This document shows, one piece after another, positions 35,544 to 46,479 of a stretch of 64,000 nt of DNA. This DNA comes from Paraphysoderma sedebokerense (Eukaryota > Blastocladiomycota > Physodermatomycetes > Physodermatales > Physodermataceae). Location of the stretch: the NCBI GenBank assembly GCA_025602915.1, contig JAHLJZ010000002.1, positions 558,001 to 622,000 of the forward strand, given 5' to 3'. The notes under the pieces are model-generated. The model was not told the origin of the DNA and ran no database searches. It worked only from the letters and a program-made list of their open reading frames with translations. The position numbers were made by a program, and so were the translations under genes. Every line of letters begins with the position of its first letter. Positions within the stretch are counted from its first letter, which is position 1.

Positions 35544-36448
35544 TTACCGTCTTGCGACATTTTTCCTCAAAATTCCAAGATGACAGGCTCTTCTCCGCGA
35601 TCGCACTTCGCCTTCGACATCATAAAATACCTTATGAGCAAGCCGATCCTACATGGAATATAAAAACGTCAAAATCATTCACTTAATCGCTACTTAGAGA
35701 AACTATACCTTTTCGTTGATGTAACCGGGTGTACTGGGTAGTTGAGCTGTCAGAACTGATGTATCGCGATACCATTCAAAATTTGAACCGTGTCTGCTAT
35801 TAATCTTTGTGTCGGCTGCGCCATTGGGGACGATAGACCTAAAAGATCAAATCATTCAGAATAGTGATGAATACATATAACCCGTCTGTGCTTGAAAAGC
35901 TATGCTCCAGTGTACCTTAATTCGCTTTGTCGAGCGTTGATCTTTCGCCCTGTCGGGTATTCTGTTTTGGATACGGTTTCCATCGCAATCACATCTTCAA
36001 ATTTTTTTGGAAAATTTTTGTTAAACTGTGCCGTTTCACTTTCTGCCGACAATACTTGAATAACGGATGATTTTGGCTGAGAATTTGGAACCCCTATGTC
36101 CGCAACCTTGCCAGTACATTGCCGCTGCTTCTTTTCGTTAGTTGAAACATACCCATGATCGTCCAAACCATTCCGTACTTTCCACACAAGTTTTCCGTTT
36201 TCTAAAATTGTCTTTCGACTAGTTATAGTATTATCATCCATTATCCCCGTAGCGGAGGTCGCGCTTAAGGTTCGCACGTCGGTTTTCGGTGAAAGAGATA
36301 CATTCAAGGAGGCCATATAGGTAGCTAACTTTCCATGTGGGGTGTGAATTTTATCGGATGTGATTTGGTTAGACCAATGTCGAACGGATGGTGAATTGAC
36401 GGATTTGTATTTGATGATTGTTCCATCCGGCGCTGTTGATTTCTCCAT
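35544..36448 (-). CDS. hypothetical protein, three exons
   Basis: Three phase-checked exons (35916-36448, 35709-35838, 35544-35648) give a soluble 255-aa protein rich in Lys, Ser and Thr. I do not recognise the family. The C-terminal part is the most protein-like (HGSNFEWYRDTSVL, PSTPGYINEKDRLAHKVFYD, then a polybasic SRRRACHLGILRKNVARR). Short Tyr/Trp-Pro motifs of this style occur in microtubule-inner proteins of cilia, but the match is too weak to name. It is divergent from the Bem1 gene, with 605 bp between the starts. Confidence 0.65.
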
Positions 36449-37053
36449 TTCCCGGATTCAAAACCTAGAACTGATTGGGTTGAACTTAGAAATACGACTG
36501 CTATTTTCACATAAATGATTGAGCCCAACGCAGGAAGGATTTGGAATAAAAGTATAATATTAAATTGTAGAAATAACAATCAAGAGAGCACCCGTGGATC
36601 ATCAAGCGAGGTGGCTCGACAGGGCGGGCGTTGGTGGTTCACCTTCGCTGCATGCGATGTGGATGGAATTTTAGATAGGCGCTTGGGATAGCTCACAGAT
36701 CAGACTCTAGCTCACAGTCTCTGCTGCGATGGTATTGAATGGTTGTGCATTACCGGGATATACTTGCATACATAATGAATTGTGTCTCTGCAATAATAGC
36801 GGCCATTGGCAGCGATAAGAGTCAGCAGCCCATTAAGCGAGCAGGGCGTGATTGGCAGTGGGGAGTGACTGTCACGTGATCTGAGCTGAATTGGGTAACA
36901 TGATCCGCAGGGAACAATCGGCCGAGCTGCCAACGGAAAGGGAGCCGCATTCCCTGCTCTCTTTTTTCAATCCCCACCCGCTACATCATCTGTCCCCTCC
37001 CTCGTATCTATCTCTCCCGCATATCTAAAGGCACCTCTTCCGCCCCCCCTCGC
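36449..37053. other. divergent promoter region
   Basis: 605 bases separate the starts of the unknown minus-strand gene and Bem1. The Bem1-proximal 110 bases are strongly C/T-rich (for example around 36957-37048), typical of a TATA-less fungal promoter and leader. CACGTGA at 36873 is an E-box-like site. No coding frame is supported. Confidence 0.5.
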
Positions 37054-38687
37054 ATGAAAGTCTTTGAATCGCTCGGCTCAAAGCGAAAGTCCGGTCGAAC
37101 CTCAACGGGCTCGTCCGGCTCAAGTCCAATCAATTCACTCCGAAACAGCAATCCCGCCGCACCTCCAAAATGTGTCATTAAAGCCCTATCAGACTACCAC
37201 TCATCTTCACCGGTCGAACTCTCTTTCAAGAAAGGCGATTTCTTCCATGTAATTAAAGACGACAACGATACTTGGTTTGAAGTGGAGGATCCTGTAAAGA
37301 ACATGAAGGGAATGGTCCCGGTCAAATTTTTCGAGGTCATTGGCAGAACTCACAGGGTTAGCACTGATGACATAGATTCCCAGATAAAGTCGCTAAGTAT
37401 TGGCGAAGCCCCTTCCAACAGCAGTAAGAGCAATGGCCGAAAACCTCAACCTCTTTATGCAGTGGTCCAGTACGACTTTGATGCAGAGAGAAAAGACGAA
37501 CTGACTGCTAAAGTGGGCGACCCTATCATTGTGGTGGCTCGCAGTAACGAGGAGTGGTTTTTGGCAAAACCAATTGGAAGATTGGGAGGTCCTGGTTTGA
37601 TTCCAGTTAGCTATGTACAGAGTAAGCGTTTTCATTCTTGATCAGTGTATTTTCTTGCATTTGGATGAATTATCTAATTTCGGTTTCAGTTCGAGATCCG
37701 ACGACTGGTTTGGTTGTGAACGATATCGAGGAGGCTATAAAGAAGCATAACATACCTCACATCGAAGAATGGAAAAAGATGAATCAACAGTATACAGAAA
37801 ATATCATTCCTCTTGGTGTCGTTTCAGAAGGCGGCAACTCAAAAGCCAGCCCCTCGAATAGCCCGAGACCTTCTAAGGATTCTTCTCGGACTTCCAGATC
37901 ATCTAGGAAATCGTCGACACCGTCTGTGGACCATTCCTCGCCTGTGCTCTCTGTAGCTGTGCCATCATACGAACGCCGTGACTCTTTCAAGTACCTTTTC
38001 GTTGTCCATGCGACCCGGTCAGATCATTCGAGGCAAATTCTTTACCGCACGTACGACGAATTCTACGACCTGCAACTTACATTGTTATCCCAGTTTCCCA
38101 AAGAAAGTGGCAGAACAGGCGAGCCCCGTATCATTCCGTTCATGCCCGGTTTAGTTGAAGATGTGACCGAAGCAGTGACTGCTCAACGGCGGATAGATTT
38201 AGATGCGTATTTAAAGGACTTGATTAAACTTCCTTCTCATATTGCAGAATCCACCCCAGTCCTGGATTTCTTCAGGATACGTACAGGTGATAAAATCCGC
38301 CAAGTTTCCTCCGCCTCAGGAACTTCCAACCCGCGCACATCAAGTACTCCCTCAACGCCGGTTCCTAATCGACCGACCTCATCACAATCCAACGTCTCTA
38401 AATCAATAGCTGGTACTGTCATAAGCACCAATTCCAACAGTGGGTTAACTTTGAAGATCAAAATTGTTTACAACACTGAAATGATCGCTATCCGCTGCAA
38501 TCCTGATACACTGACATACAAATCATTGGTTAACAAAATAGCTGAAAAACTGTTTGACAACGACACTTCGCGCCCTATCCGGATACTATATCGGGAAGCA
38601 GATGATTTTACTAGGATAGATTCGGACACCACGCTAAAGCAATGTATTTCCGGCGTGGGCCCGAAAATGGTGATCTATGTTCAGTAA
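37054..38687 (+). CDS. BEM1: Bem1/Scd2-type polarity scaffold
   Basis: Fungal scaffold that links Cdc42, its GEF Cdc24 and PAK kinases at sites of polarised growth. Two phase-checked exons (37054-37621, 37690-38687) give 521 aa. In order: SH3-1 (about residues 48-98, ALSDYHSSSPVELSFKKGD), SH3-2 (about 132-185, VVQYDFDAERKDELTAKVGD), a Ser/Pro linker, a PX domain (about 295-395, with the RTYDEFYDLQ basic-aromatic motif for phosphoinositides), and a C-terminal PB1 domain (LKIKIVYNTEMIAIRC ... ILYREADDFTRIDSD). The PB1 carries the basic-cluster beta strand that pairs with Cdc24. Complete and of normal length. Its presence is one of the best fungal markers in the window. Confidence 0.95.
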
Positions 38688-39222
38688 TAGTCAAGTCATA
38701 GTAGATTTAGTGGCATTGTATTGATACCTGATATGCGCTTGTACAGATATTATATGACCAGTATTGTAATCCTAGCTTATCTGTCATAGGCTTTAATAAG
38801 AGTCTGAAACAAATTTCTTGGCGCAAGTACAAAAACCATCACCCCGCGGCTTCCATAATCGATGCTTTTTTTCTCGCACTCATTAGGGTGACATTACCGA
38901 CAATGGCAATGTATTGCTTATTCCTGTTAACATGGAAACAACTTTACGCGTTCGCGATATGATTGGCTGTCGAAATTAACGGTGATCCAACCAGCGGCCT
39001 TGGCTCAGCTCGCAAGCCACGGCAAGCCCTTCACCTGTCACCAAGCAAGAACAACATCGTCGCATGATTCGTCTGAACAGGTGGCAAGAGCTTTGGAACC
39101 ATTGAAGCTGACACAACACTGCTCGTTGTCGCAGGGCAATATAAATACAGATCGTCCCGCCCTTCGTCCCTGCATCTCACCTGTTCATCCGAGGACTTCA
39201 TTAACTCCAAGTCTTCAACAGA
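38688..39222. other. intergenic, includes LPMO-gene promoter
   Basis: The first 120 bases are the Bem1 3' flank (TTTAATAAGAG near 38792 may be the polyadenylation signal). The rest is the upstream region of the secreted LPMO-like gene, with a TATA box at 39140. No coding frame is supported. Confidence 0.55.
39140..39147 (+). promoter_or_regulatory. TATA box of the LPMO-like gene
   Basis: TATAAATA lies 83 bp before the ATG at 39223, a good distance for a start site about 30 bp downstream and a 50-nt leader. Most housekeeping genes here lack such a box, so this gene is probably inducible. Confidence 0.6.
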
Positions 39223-40169
39223 ATGAAAACTATACTTGTCATTGCCCTTTGTATTTCGTCCACTATGGCGCACTTCACGCTGAGCGGGTCTCGCGAGCAA
39301 GCCAAGTTTGGACTCAACGACAATCAAAGGTTCTGGCCCATTAGAGGTAACTAGCAATTCTTCATCCAGCGTGGTATTTCGTCAATGAATCGTGTTAACA
39401 TTTGCGTTTCTTTGCTGTTACGAATAGGTGGAAATACCTTACGGCCTGTCAGGGACTGCTTGCAATTACCCGCAGCGCAGGCCAAAAATGTCCAACCTGG
39501 TTCACAAATGACCCTCACATTTGAAATTGGCAATGGCGCTTCTCATGTCGGAATGTGCAAAGCTTCGTTGATAGACCGCTCAACAGGGAAAACTGTCAAC
39601 AGCTTGGGCACTCTTAACAACTGTGTTGCTAATGGTGCCTCGTTACCGATTCAAATCCCTAGTAACCCGGGATGCAGCCAATGCGTGATCAAAACTGAAG
39701 TGACTGCCACCCATATTCCTACAAACCCCGAAGATTATGGTTAGTTTCGCGCTCTTTTTTTCCTTAGATGCTTCACAATTCATGTTAACGCGTTAACTAA
39801 TTTTTGCAACCGATTCAAATAGATTCTTGCTTGGATGTAAATATCTCTGGTGGTTCATCGTCGAAGGAACCTCCATCTCGCCCTGTTCCTTCTCCTTCAC
39901 CCTCTGAACCGTCCGTTGAACCAACTCCCTCCCTGGACATCACTCCTGGTCGTGGCGGAAGAGACGAAACTGATCCATTACCTGTACCTGGTCGAAACCA
40001 AGTCGTCACAAGCCCTGGAGGCTCTGGATGTGACGCAAATGATCCTGGTACCCCTAGATGTGCCGGTGATCAGCAATACAATGTCTGTGTTTACGGTCGA
40101 TCCATTCCGATGCAGTGTCCGGCTGGAACTAAATGTAAAGGAGAAGGCACATCATTTCAATGCGCTTAA
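39223..40169 (+). CDS. secreted LPMO-like protein with CBM19-like tail
   Basis: Three phase-checked exons (39223-39346, 39428-39739, 39823-40169) give 260 aa. A 16-residue signal peptide (KTILVIALCISSTMA) leaves His as residue 1 of the mature chain (HFTLSGS), the hallmark of the copper histidine brace. A second His lies in GNGASHVGMC, also a usual brace position. About 150 residues of beta-type sequence with paired cysteines follow, then a Pro/Ser linker (SRPVPSPSPSEPSVEP). A 45-residue cysteine module resembles the chitin-binding CBM19 family (CDANDPGTPRCAGDQQYNVC ... MQCPAGTKC). This architecture suggests oxidative attack on chitin, either the fungus's own wall or a host's. I cannot assign the AA family; a copper-binding, non-catalytic X325/Bim1-like role is the alternative. 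Confidence 0.75.
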
Positions 40170-40672
40170 AAAATTAGTTGATCCTAGATAATTTAAGATC
40201 TAAGTTATGTAAAACAGCTTTGTATTTAGAGTAACATATTCTGGACCATATTGTCAGTCAAGTAGATTTTTGACGAGGTGCCCTTTCAAGAGAATAAATT
40301 AGTTTTCAAATGATTAACATTGCGAATCAAAACGTACCGCGCAGTGATGTACCGAAACAGTAAATATCACCATCGTAAGGATGTCGACGAATAACTCCTC
40401 ATCTTTAACGAGTTCAAACCCAGAAGGAAAACCCGAGAGATGTTGGGCAATTTCGTTACCCCACTGTAGGACAAAATCGTCTCAGTTGGACGGCATCCGA
40501 GCAAACCAGTACACCAAGGAGGACGCGCATTTAACCCTCATGGGGGAAGAAATAGAGCTTGCAACTGCAACAGAATGTGACACTCAGGAGCATACCGATT
40601 ACCATCGTTGTCCACTCCCACCATGCTTTTGTAATCCCTCATAAGCACGATGTCATGAACCTTGCAAACGGA

Positions 40673-40680
40673 TATATAAA
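40673..40680 (+). promoter_or_regulatory. TATA box of the cysteine-rich peptide gene
   Basis: TATATAAA. With a start site about 30 bp downstream, the transcript would begin near 40705 and run into the donor at 40741. The second box at 40784 (TATATATAA) is only 31 bp before the ATG, too close for a normal leader, and would lie inside the proposed leader intron. Confidence 0.5.
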
Positions 40681-40740
40681 TCCCCATCACCCAGGCACCC
40701 ATCTTGCCCTTGTCCGTACAAAAGCATCATCCCTCGATCT

Positions 40741-40807
40741 GTAAGTTTCCCGCTTCAACTTTCGTAGAGTTAGCATGGAACACTATATATAACCTGGATT
40801 CTCTCAG
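40741..40807 (+). other. probable 5' UTR intron
   Basis: A strong donor GTAAGT at 40741 and an acceptor CTCTCAG ending at 40807, seven bases before the ATG at 40815. The 67-nt length fits the genome's intron size. Splicing would join a short leader to the coding exon. Confidence 0.45.
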
Positions 40808-40814
40808 TAGAACA

Positions 40815-41015
40815 ATGCAAACCAACTTTTACCTCGTTCTCGCTATCGTTGTCCTCTGCTTGACGGCCCACACGATGGGTAGTCCCACTCCTGACGCTCC
40901 TAAAGTAATGGGAACTTCAACCTTCTGTTGGGAACAGCGACTTGCAAGATGCTTGGAAGAATGCAAGTATACTCGCGAATGCAACCAAAAATGTTTTCGA
41001 GCACATTGTACATAA
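40815..41015 (+). CDS. small secreted cysteine-rich peptide, hairpinin-like
   Basis: A 66-aa single-exon protein. The signal peptide is at about residues 1-22 (MQTNFYLVLAIVVLCLTAHT, cut near GSP). The mature peptide has six cysteines in the last 30 residues with spacing C-X7-C-X3-C-X5-C-X3-C-X4-C. The CX3C ... CX3C pair (CLEEC, CNQKC) is the hallmark of alpha-hairpinins, two short helices pinned by disulphides, found in antimicrobial peptides, protease inhibitors and toxins. A propeptide (PTPDAPKVMGTST) may be removed. Two TATA boxes and a leader intron precede it. The LPMO-like secreted gene lies 645 bp upstream on the same strand. Function (antimicrobial, effector or other) is unknown. Confidence 0.75.
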   Translation: MQTNFYLVLAIVVLCLTAHTMGSPTPDAPKVMGTSTFCWEQRLARCLEECKYTRECNQKCFRAHCT

Positions 41016-42113
41016 TGAAATAAACAAGGCTCAAAAAATTCATAGAGTACACGATTGATAGTCTAGTTCAACTTTTGAATGACTTCAAGTTCATGTAGAT
41101 TATAATTTACAATCAGAAGAAAAATAAATGTTTTCAATTATTTATACCCCATGTATAGCCAGAACTGCAGGTCATGAAAAAGGGTGCCCTGAAGTTTTTC
41201 ACTATCCCCGACTTAATTGCGAAACCAGCAGATTATGCGGGACGGAGTCCCACATTGAGGGGAACAAATCTCGTATATTTACTCCCGATCGATCCCTTGG
41301 ATACTAGATCTTCGCCTATTTTTCCCCTCAATCACTGACTTACCAAACTCGTCAAACCCCAAACTTCTGTCATAATTTATAATTAGCGAGGATATCAGCA
41401 TCGTCAGCTATCTAACATGTATCTGGGTTGTGTCTTTGGTGTCTTCCTGACCATCTCGTCAGACGAAATTAGGAGGATGCCATAAGATGCCATATCGATG
41501 CGTCGCCTCTCTCGCCATCTTGTTCCATTACATTCCGGTCACAGTGCACAGAAACGAATCTCTAAGATCATCCAAAGAATGTGTCAGTGATGATATGATA
41601 TTTGGTATGATCCTAGATTTCCGTTTCTGCGCGCTGTGACCGGAAGAATGGCACAAAAGAGAATGGCGAAATTTGTCAAAATTCTTGCAAGCTCATCCAA
41701 TGAAAAGATCGACAACGGACAAGGTCGACTTGAAGCAAGATACATACAATTGGAAGGGAACAAAATTCTCCAACTCAGCTAATTTCCTGGTAGTCGCGTT
41801 TGATTCTACCGGAATCGACAAGAAGTCACAAAAAAGTTGCGATGTAGTTACGATGTAGTGCCCAACAGGAGTATAGCTCTAGCTGGCAATTGATACCCAA
41901 TATTCAGGTACACCTCAAGTAGTTGTGAAAAAGTTTACATATCAACTGTTTATTTGTACATATTACATTTTTGCTGGTCCATTGACTCTGTTCATTCATA
42001 CATAAAAACCAATTCTACAACACTTTTAGCATTTTTACCCGGTGAAAGTCGACTAAAAACTGATTGAATCACTTTCATGATCCACTGAAGCTTACACCAT
42101 CCATTCATCATCT
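41016..42113. other. intergenic with a long hairpin
   Basis: About 1.1 kb without a supported gene. It contains AATAAA sites just after the peptide gene (41018 and 41124) and the inverted repeat at 41513-41668. The 61-codon frame at 41673-41858 has no features. Confidence 0.6.
41513..41668. repeat. 156-bp imperfect palindrome (long hairpin)
   Basis: The left arm runs from CGCCAT at 41513 to about 41575; the right arm runs from about 41601 to ATGGCG at 41668. The best-matched core is TTCCGGTCACAG.GC.CAGAAACG against its complement. The match continues inward through AATCT and GATCAT.CCAAA to a loop of roughly 25 nt. The outer 15 bases pair less well. No open frame spans it. It could be a foldback/MITE-like element or the precursor of a hairpin RNA. 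No clear target-site duplication was seen. Confidence 0.75.
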
Positions 42114-45100
42114 TCAAAACCCAATATCCTGTAACAGCATCTTGACGGAGGGACTTGTGGTCATAGCGATTCGCTGAAGTTGCATATGGTGCGCTTGAAG
42201 CTCCTCCGGAATAGATTTGTTGTAAAGCCTAAGTATGCCGGATAAGACAAAGAATGCCGAATGATGAATAGCACACAGTTTCTGGTCTTGCGGAGGCGTG
42301 TACTTCAGAAATGTAGAAGCGAAGAGAACAAGGTTGATAGTTTGTGATGGACTGGTTGGGGTCATGAGCTTAGCAAGTGTCGGTACTTTTGTGAACGATT
42401 CCCTCATCAAGTCGAATTTCCATTCGGTAGTGTCGATACGATCTGAAAACCCTGTCATACTACATAACTGAATGGGACTTCAGATTGCGTAGCTACGTGA
42501 ATACAAATACCAAGATCACGAAAAACTTACTGCCTCCAGCGCACAGCGGAAAAGTCTCCAAATCATGTTTTCCATTGCTTGCATGTTTTGCTTAGGTATT
42601 CTGAATAACTTCTTAAGGAGTTCAATCACGTTATCTATTTCGTGCCATCGGACGGATTCGATATGCAAGCCTAAATTTTAATTAGCAACTAGAAAGACAT
42701 CCAATGTCAAATGCCGGACTTACATTGGCTACGTTGCATTGCGGCCAATTCCTTCATCCACCGCTCCATCTTCTCAAGGGTCTTTCCGTTACATTTCCCC
42801 AAATATAACGCCAAAATTTGAACACAAGCTTTCCATAAACCCACGGAGAAGTCTGCCATATCAAGATTGGAAAGATTAAAGCGAACCATGGCATAAAGGT
42901 AAGCTGTATGCCCTTTTGTTAGTGCGTCTGAGCGATCGAAAACGTTCAAGTGGTTAACATTTTTCAAATTAGCGAGTCCCCATTTAATGGCCGCCATCAA
43001 CTTTGCCATGTCCTCTAATTCAGCGGAATACATCTTGAGGTTATCCTCAAACATTCTCAAGTTCAGAATTGGCCCAATCCTCAATTTTGCACCGAACTCC
43101 GCCATCAGCAGGTGTGCTTCAGACACTTGAATTGTGAATGCATTGTTTCGTTTAAGGCTAGAATCTTGGATGTACGCCTAAATAGGGTATCAGCACAAAC
43201 AACTAACTGAGCGAACTTGAACCATCAACAAACCTTCTCCAATGTATCTTTAGTCCATGGCCTCGGAGCTAATAAGAAATGCTCCAGATGATTATGTTTA
43301 GATTTCTTCAAAATTGATGACTGAAGATGCGTCTCCGCCTGCTTGCAGATTGCGTTTGGTCACACAATACGACAATCGATTATGATGTTCAGCAGATGTC
43401 CATACCTTTCGCCTGCTGTTGAAGCCTACACTAATGCGCTGATATTCTACTTCCGATTCATAACAATAAAGGCACATAACATGATTATTGGGCTGACTGA
43501 TGTCGGAATATTGAACTCGAACCCCGCAATGTTGGTGAATTCTTCTGCCACATTTGACGCAATAATGGTACGGATCAGATACCAAGAATGGAGTCCCCAC
43601 CGCACAAAATTCTTCCCGAACTCTACCAATTGGTAGATCACCGTGACATACCGAATTTGCGTATTTTAAAGAAATCGGTTTGAAATTTTTAGGAACCTTT
43701 ATCGTGAGACTCGAACTTAAGGTAGTGTAATCCATTTGAGTGGTATCGATCACTGGATTCGGATCGATTTTGTACGATGTGTGATTTCCAGAATTTAATT
43801 TATGGGGTGCTTGAAATGCCATGCTACCGAATGGCAGCTGAGGCGGAGAGCCTACAGTTGGTCGATTGTCGATAGAGTGAAGACGCCCGGAATTTATGGA
43901 GGATTGCGAACCCGAAATCACCTGCGATGTCTGGCCATTTGAACAACCAGCTGAGCGAATAGCAACAGGAAAAGGTTGCAAACTTGGGCTTTGTCGAGGA
44001 ATGTGCGTTTGAGAAGAGTAATCTTGCGAACCCATGAAGTAATTGGGCTGTTTCGATTGATCATGTATAGCACTCTGTCTTGGATTTTCGCTTTGAGTAC
44101 CGGACACACGGAAATCCATCGTATTGACGCTCTGAGTCTTTTGCTGGGATTGATTACATGCTCCTTGTGTTCGGATACCGGTGTCTCGATGACTTTGCGA
44201 AGAGCTTTCCGTTGGATTAGCACTACTTAGAACCGGCGAATCGGAGTGACAGCCATACGACGATGTGGACCTCGGTCTAGAAACTGACTGACATGCGTTA
44301 GGGAATGTGCCATTTGATATATTGGATAATGGCGCTCGATATTGCGAAGCAAATTGAGGTGCCATCGAATTGTGCGAAGTCGGGCCATTGAGACCTGTCA
44401 CTGATTCTTCTCTATTCGATAATCTCCAGATCTTTTTCGATTCCATACCAGGGGGACATACTGTTGAAGTGATGACATGACCTTTAACCTGACTCCAATG
44501 ATTAGCACCAATTACTGTATAAAATCAACACTAAGCTCCGGTCTTAAACATACCACCTCGACGCAACAGTAGCAGGGCTTTGTATTGTTTGCTTTTTTGC
44601 TAATGTAACCGACCACGTAATCTAACACTACCTTTTGGTCGACTTTCAGGTCAGATGCTATTTGGTTCAACTCAAACTTGACTTTATGGTCCATAATATC
44701 TTGAATGGCTTCATGATACGCTATGTGAAACAATTCGTTAGAAAAACGTAAGTAAGAATGTAATAAATCAAATAGTAAACAGTGACTGACCATCTTTCGA
44801 TTGTTTACAGATTTTAATGTTAAACCCGTAACCGGAGCACCACTCTTTAAACTTCTGCTGTCCAATTTTTAACAGATTATGATGCAACTCTTGATTTTTC
44901 TCTGGTGCTTCTTCACCGATTCAAGATGTCCAGCAACTTTATGTCGCGGCTGACTTAAATGGCGTAATATCTTCTCCATAATACTATCCATCGCCGAATT
45001 CGTATTGGCGGTAACTATTATGACATTCTTTTTCCCGATGCATTGACAATACCGTAGCCTCGCAAGCAGTAACCCAGCTAAGAAAAAGCTCTTTCCTGTT

Positions 45101-45870
45101 CCTGGAGGTCCAATCATAAGAGACACAGGGTGGCTTTTGAGATTATTCAGAACTTTGATATGAGAAGGCGTCAGCTGCATTGAAACTCTGCTTCCAATTT
45201 GATTTCCCCATACCTGCTGCGGAGAGCCGTGGGTGGAGTTACAACCGACTGCGAACAGAGTTCCGTTTGGACGAGCGGATTGTGGCTGTCGTACTTTTGG
45301 GGGAGAACTTCCTTCAAATATATCACATTGTGAATCGTTGCATGGATCGTCGAATAATCCCAAAGTTCCAGTTCCATTCTCTCCTTTCTCGTTATCGACA
45401 GCATTACTATTCTTCGGCCCATGTGTATGCAATGGGGATCTGTGCTCGTCGTCCGGTCTGGAATTGGTATTATGAGCACCATCATTGAAATCATTACCGT
45501 TGGCACAATGATTATTATCACCAATATCGATCTGGTCATTCGCAGCTTCTTTGATACTATTCCCGCCGCTATCGCGACTGTCATTTGTTGTTGGCGGGTT
45601 TTTGCAGCGTCTGGGGCGGCGGTTGATGCGAAGCCGATAATGTTCGTACAAATAATGTTCGAACATGAACGTATCGAAATCTGGAAAGACAGCAACATTT
45701 TGGTTACACCCTGGCTGGATACATGTTGTCGGTAGGGATGCCTTTGAGTGCCTCTTTGTATCGGTTATGTGACGTCGCAAATTCGAATAGCGGTTTGTGG
45801 TAACAGATAATCGTGTGGGACAGCCTGGGAACGGACACTGAACAACTGCTGAGCGACTGGAAGGCATCAA
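42114..45870 (-). CDS. unrecognised zinc-finger protein with half helicase core
   Basis: Eight phase-checked exons (44938-45870, 44791-44887, 44554-44720, 43406-44488, 43234-43320, 42724-43177, 42531-42670, 42114-42467) give 1,104 aa. Two CX4C zinc-finger-like repeats (CPFPGCP with HITDTKRH; CIQPGCNQ with EHYLYEH) lie in the first 80 residues. An acidic, Asn/Asp-rich linker follows. Then comes a UPF1/DNA2-type RecA1 start: Walker A GPPGTGKSF, motif Ia VIIVTANTNSAMD, LLKIGQ and a GHVITSTVC strand. No DEAQ box or second RecA lobe follows. Instead there is a 250-residue Ser/Gln-rich region, half a PHD-like cluster (CVKCGRRIHQHC ... CLYC) and an all-helical C-terminus that I cannot name. The first donor (GTTGCT) is weak, so a two-gene reading is possible. 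Confidence 0.6.
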
Positions 45871-46479
45871 GAAGAGATATATTTAGGACAGAGGTGTGAC
45901 AACCGCAAGAAGATCAAATCAGGTTGACAGGGCAAAGGAAGACTCATCAACTATGAGAATGCACGAGAAAGGACTTGAGAGTATTTATTGAGCGGAGTGC
46001 AAACACAAGCATGCGACCCTATATTATAGATGAATCTGACAACAACTTTTCTTTGACTAAGTCGCATGTTAGTCGTGTCCTAGTCACCAGTTAGTTGAAG
46101 GAACCGAGTTCACCGTTAGTCGTGCAAAGTGAACGATTGTGGACTGAAGTGTTGAGTTCCGGCCTCTCTCAATGTACTTCAAATTTCCTCGTCTTCTAAC
46201 AGTACATCCACTAGGGTAATACGAGTGTCGACATTGGTGGAAAGCCTCTATCTTCATCTCAAAGTAAGGGAATTTGGTGCATCAAACAAATTTAATGCGC
46301 GGCCTTCAACTCACATGTCAAGTGGGCCGGCCACAAATCACAAACACGATTGATAACACAGATAAAGTCCATGTTATATTTTTCAGTTCCATATACGATT
46401 ACAACACAATAGAACCCACAATAGATGCCTACAACTAGTCATTTGCATATTCGCAAGAAATGGTTCGCCGCAAAGAAGT
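45871..46479. other. intergenic
   Basis: This holds the promoter of the zinc-finger gene and the 3' flank of the HVA1/TUDOR gene, both minus-strand. No frame of note, RNA motif or repeat is seen. Confidence 0.55.

Larger units (their letters stand above)
40170..40814. other. intergenic, promoter of small secreted peptide
   Basis: The LPMO 3' flank is followed by the upstream region of the cysteine-rich peptide gene. There are two TATA-like sites (40673 and 40784) and a probable leader intron. An 87-codon plus-strand frame at 40381 has no signal peptide, no family and a random composition. Confidence 0.5.

Noticed and set aside
41590-41605. C-box-like GTGATGATA in the hairpin loop, suggesting a C/D snoRNA
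   Set aside because: No convincing D box (CTGA) or terminal stem at the right distance; the long hairpin explains the region better.
45171-45735. Long open frames antisense and in another frame of the zinc-finger gene
   Set aside because: They overlap the low-complexity linker of the supported gene and show repetitive Ile/Thr composition typical of shadows.
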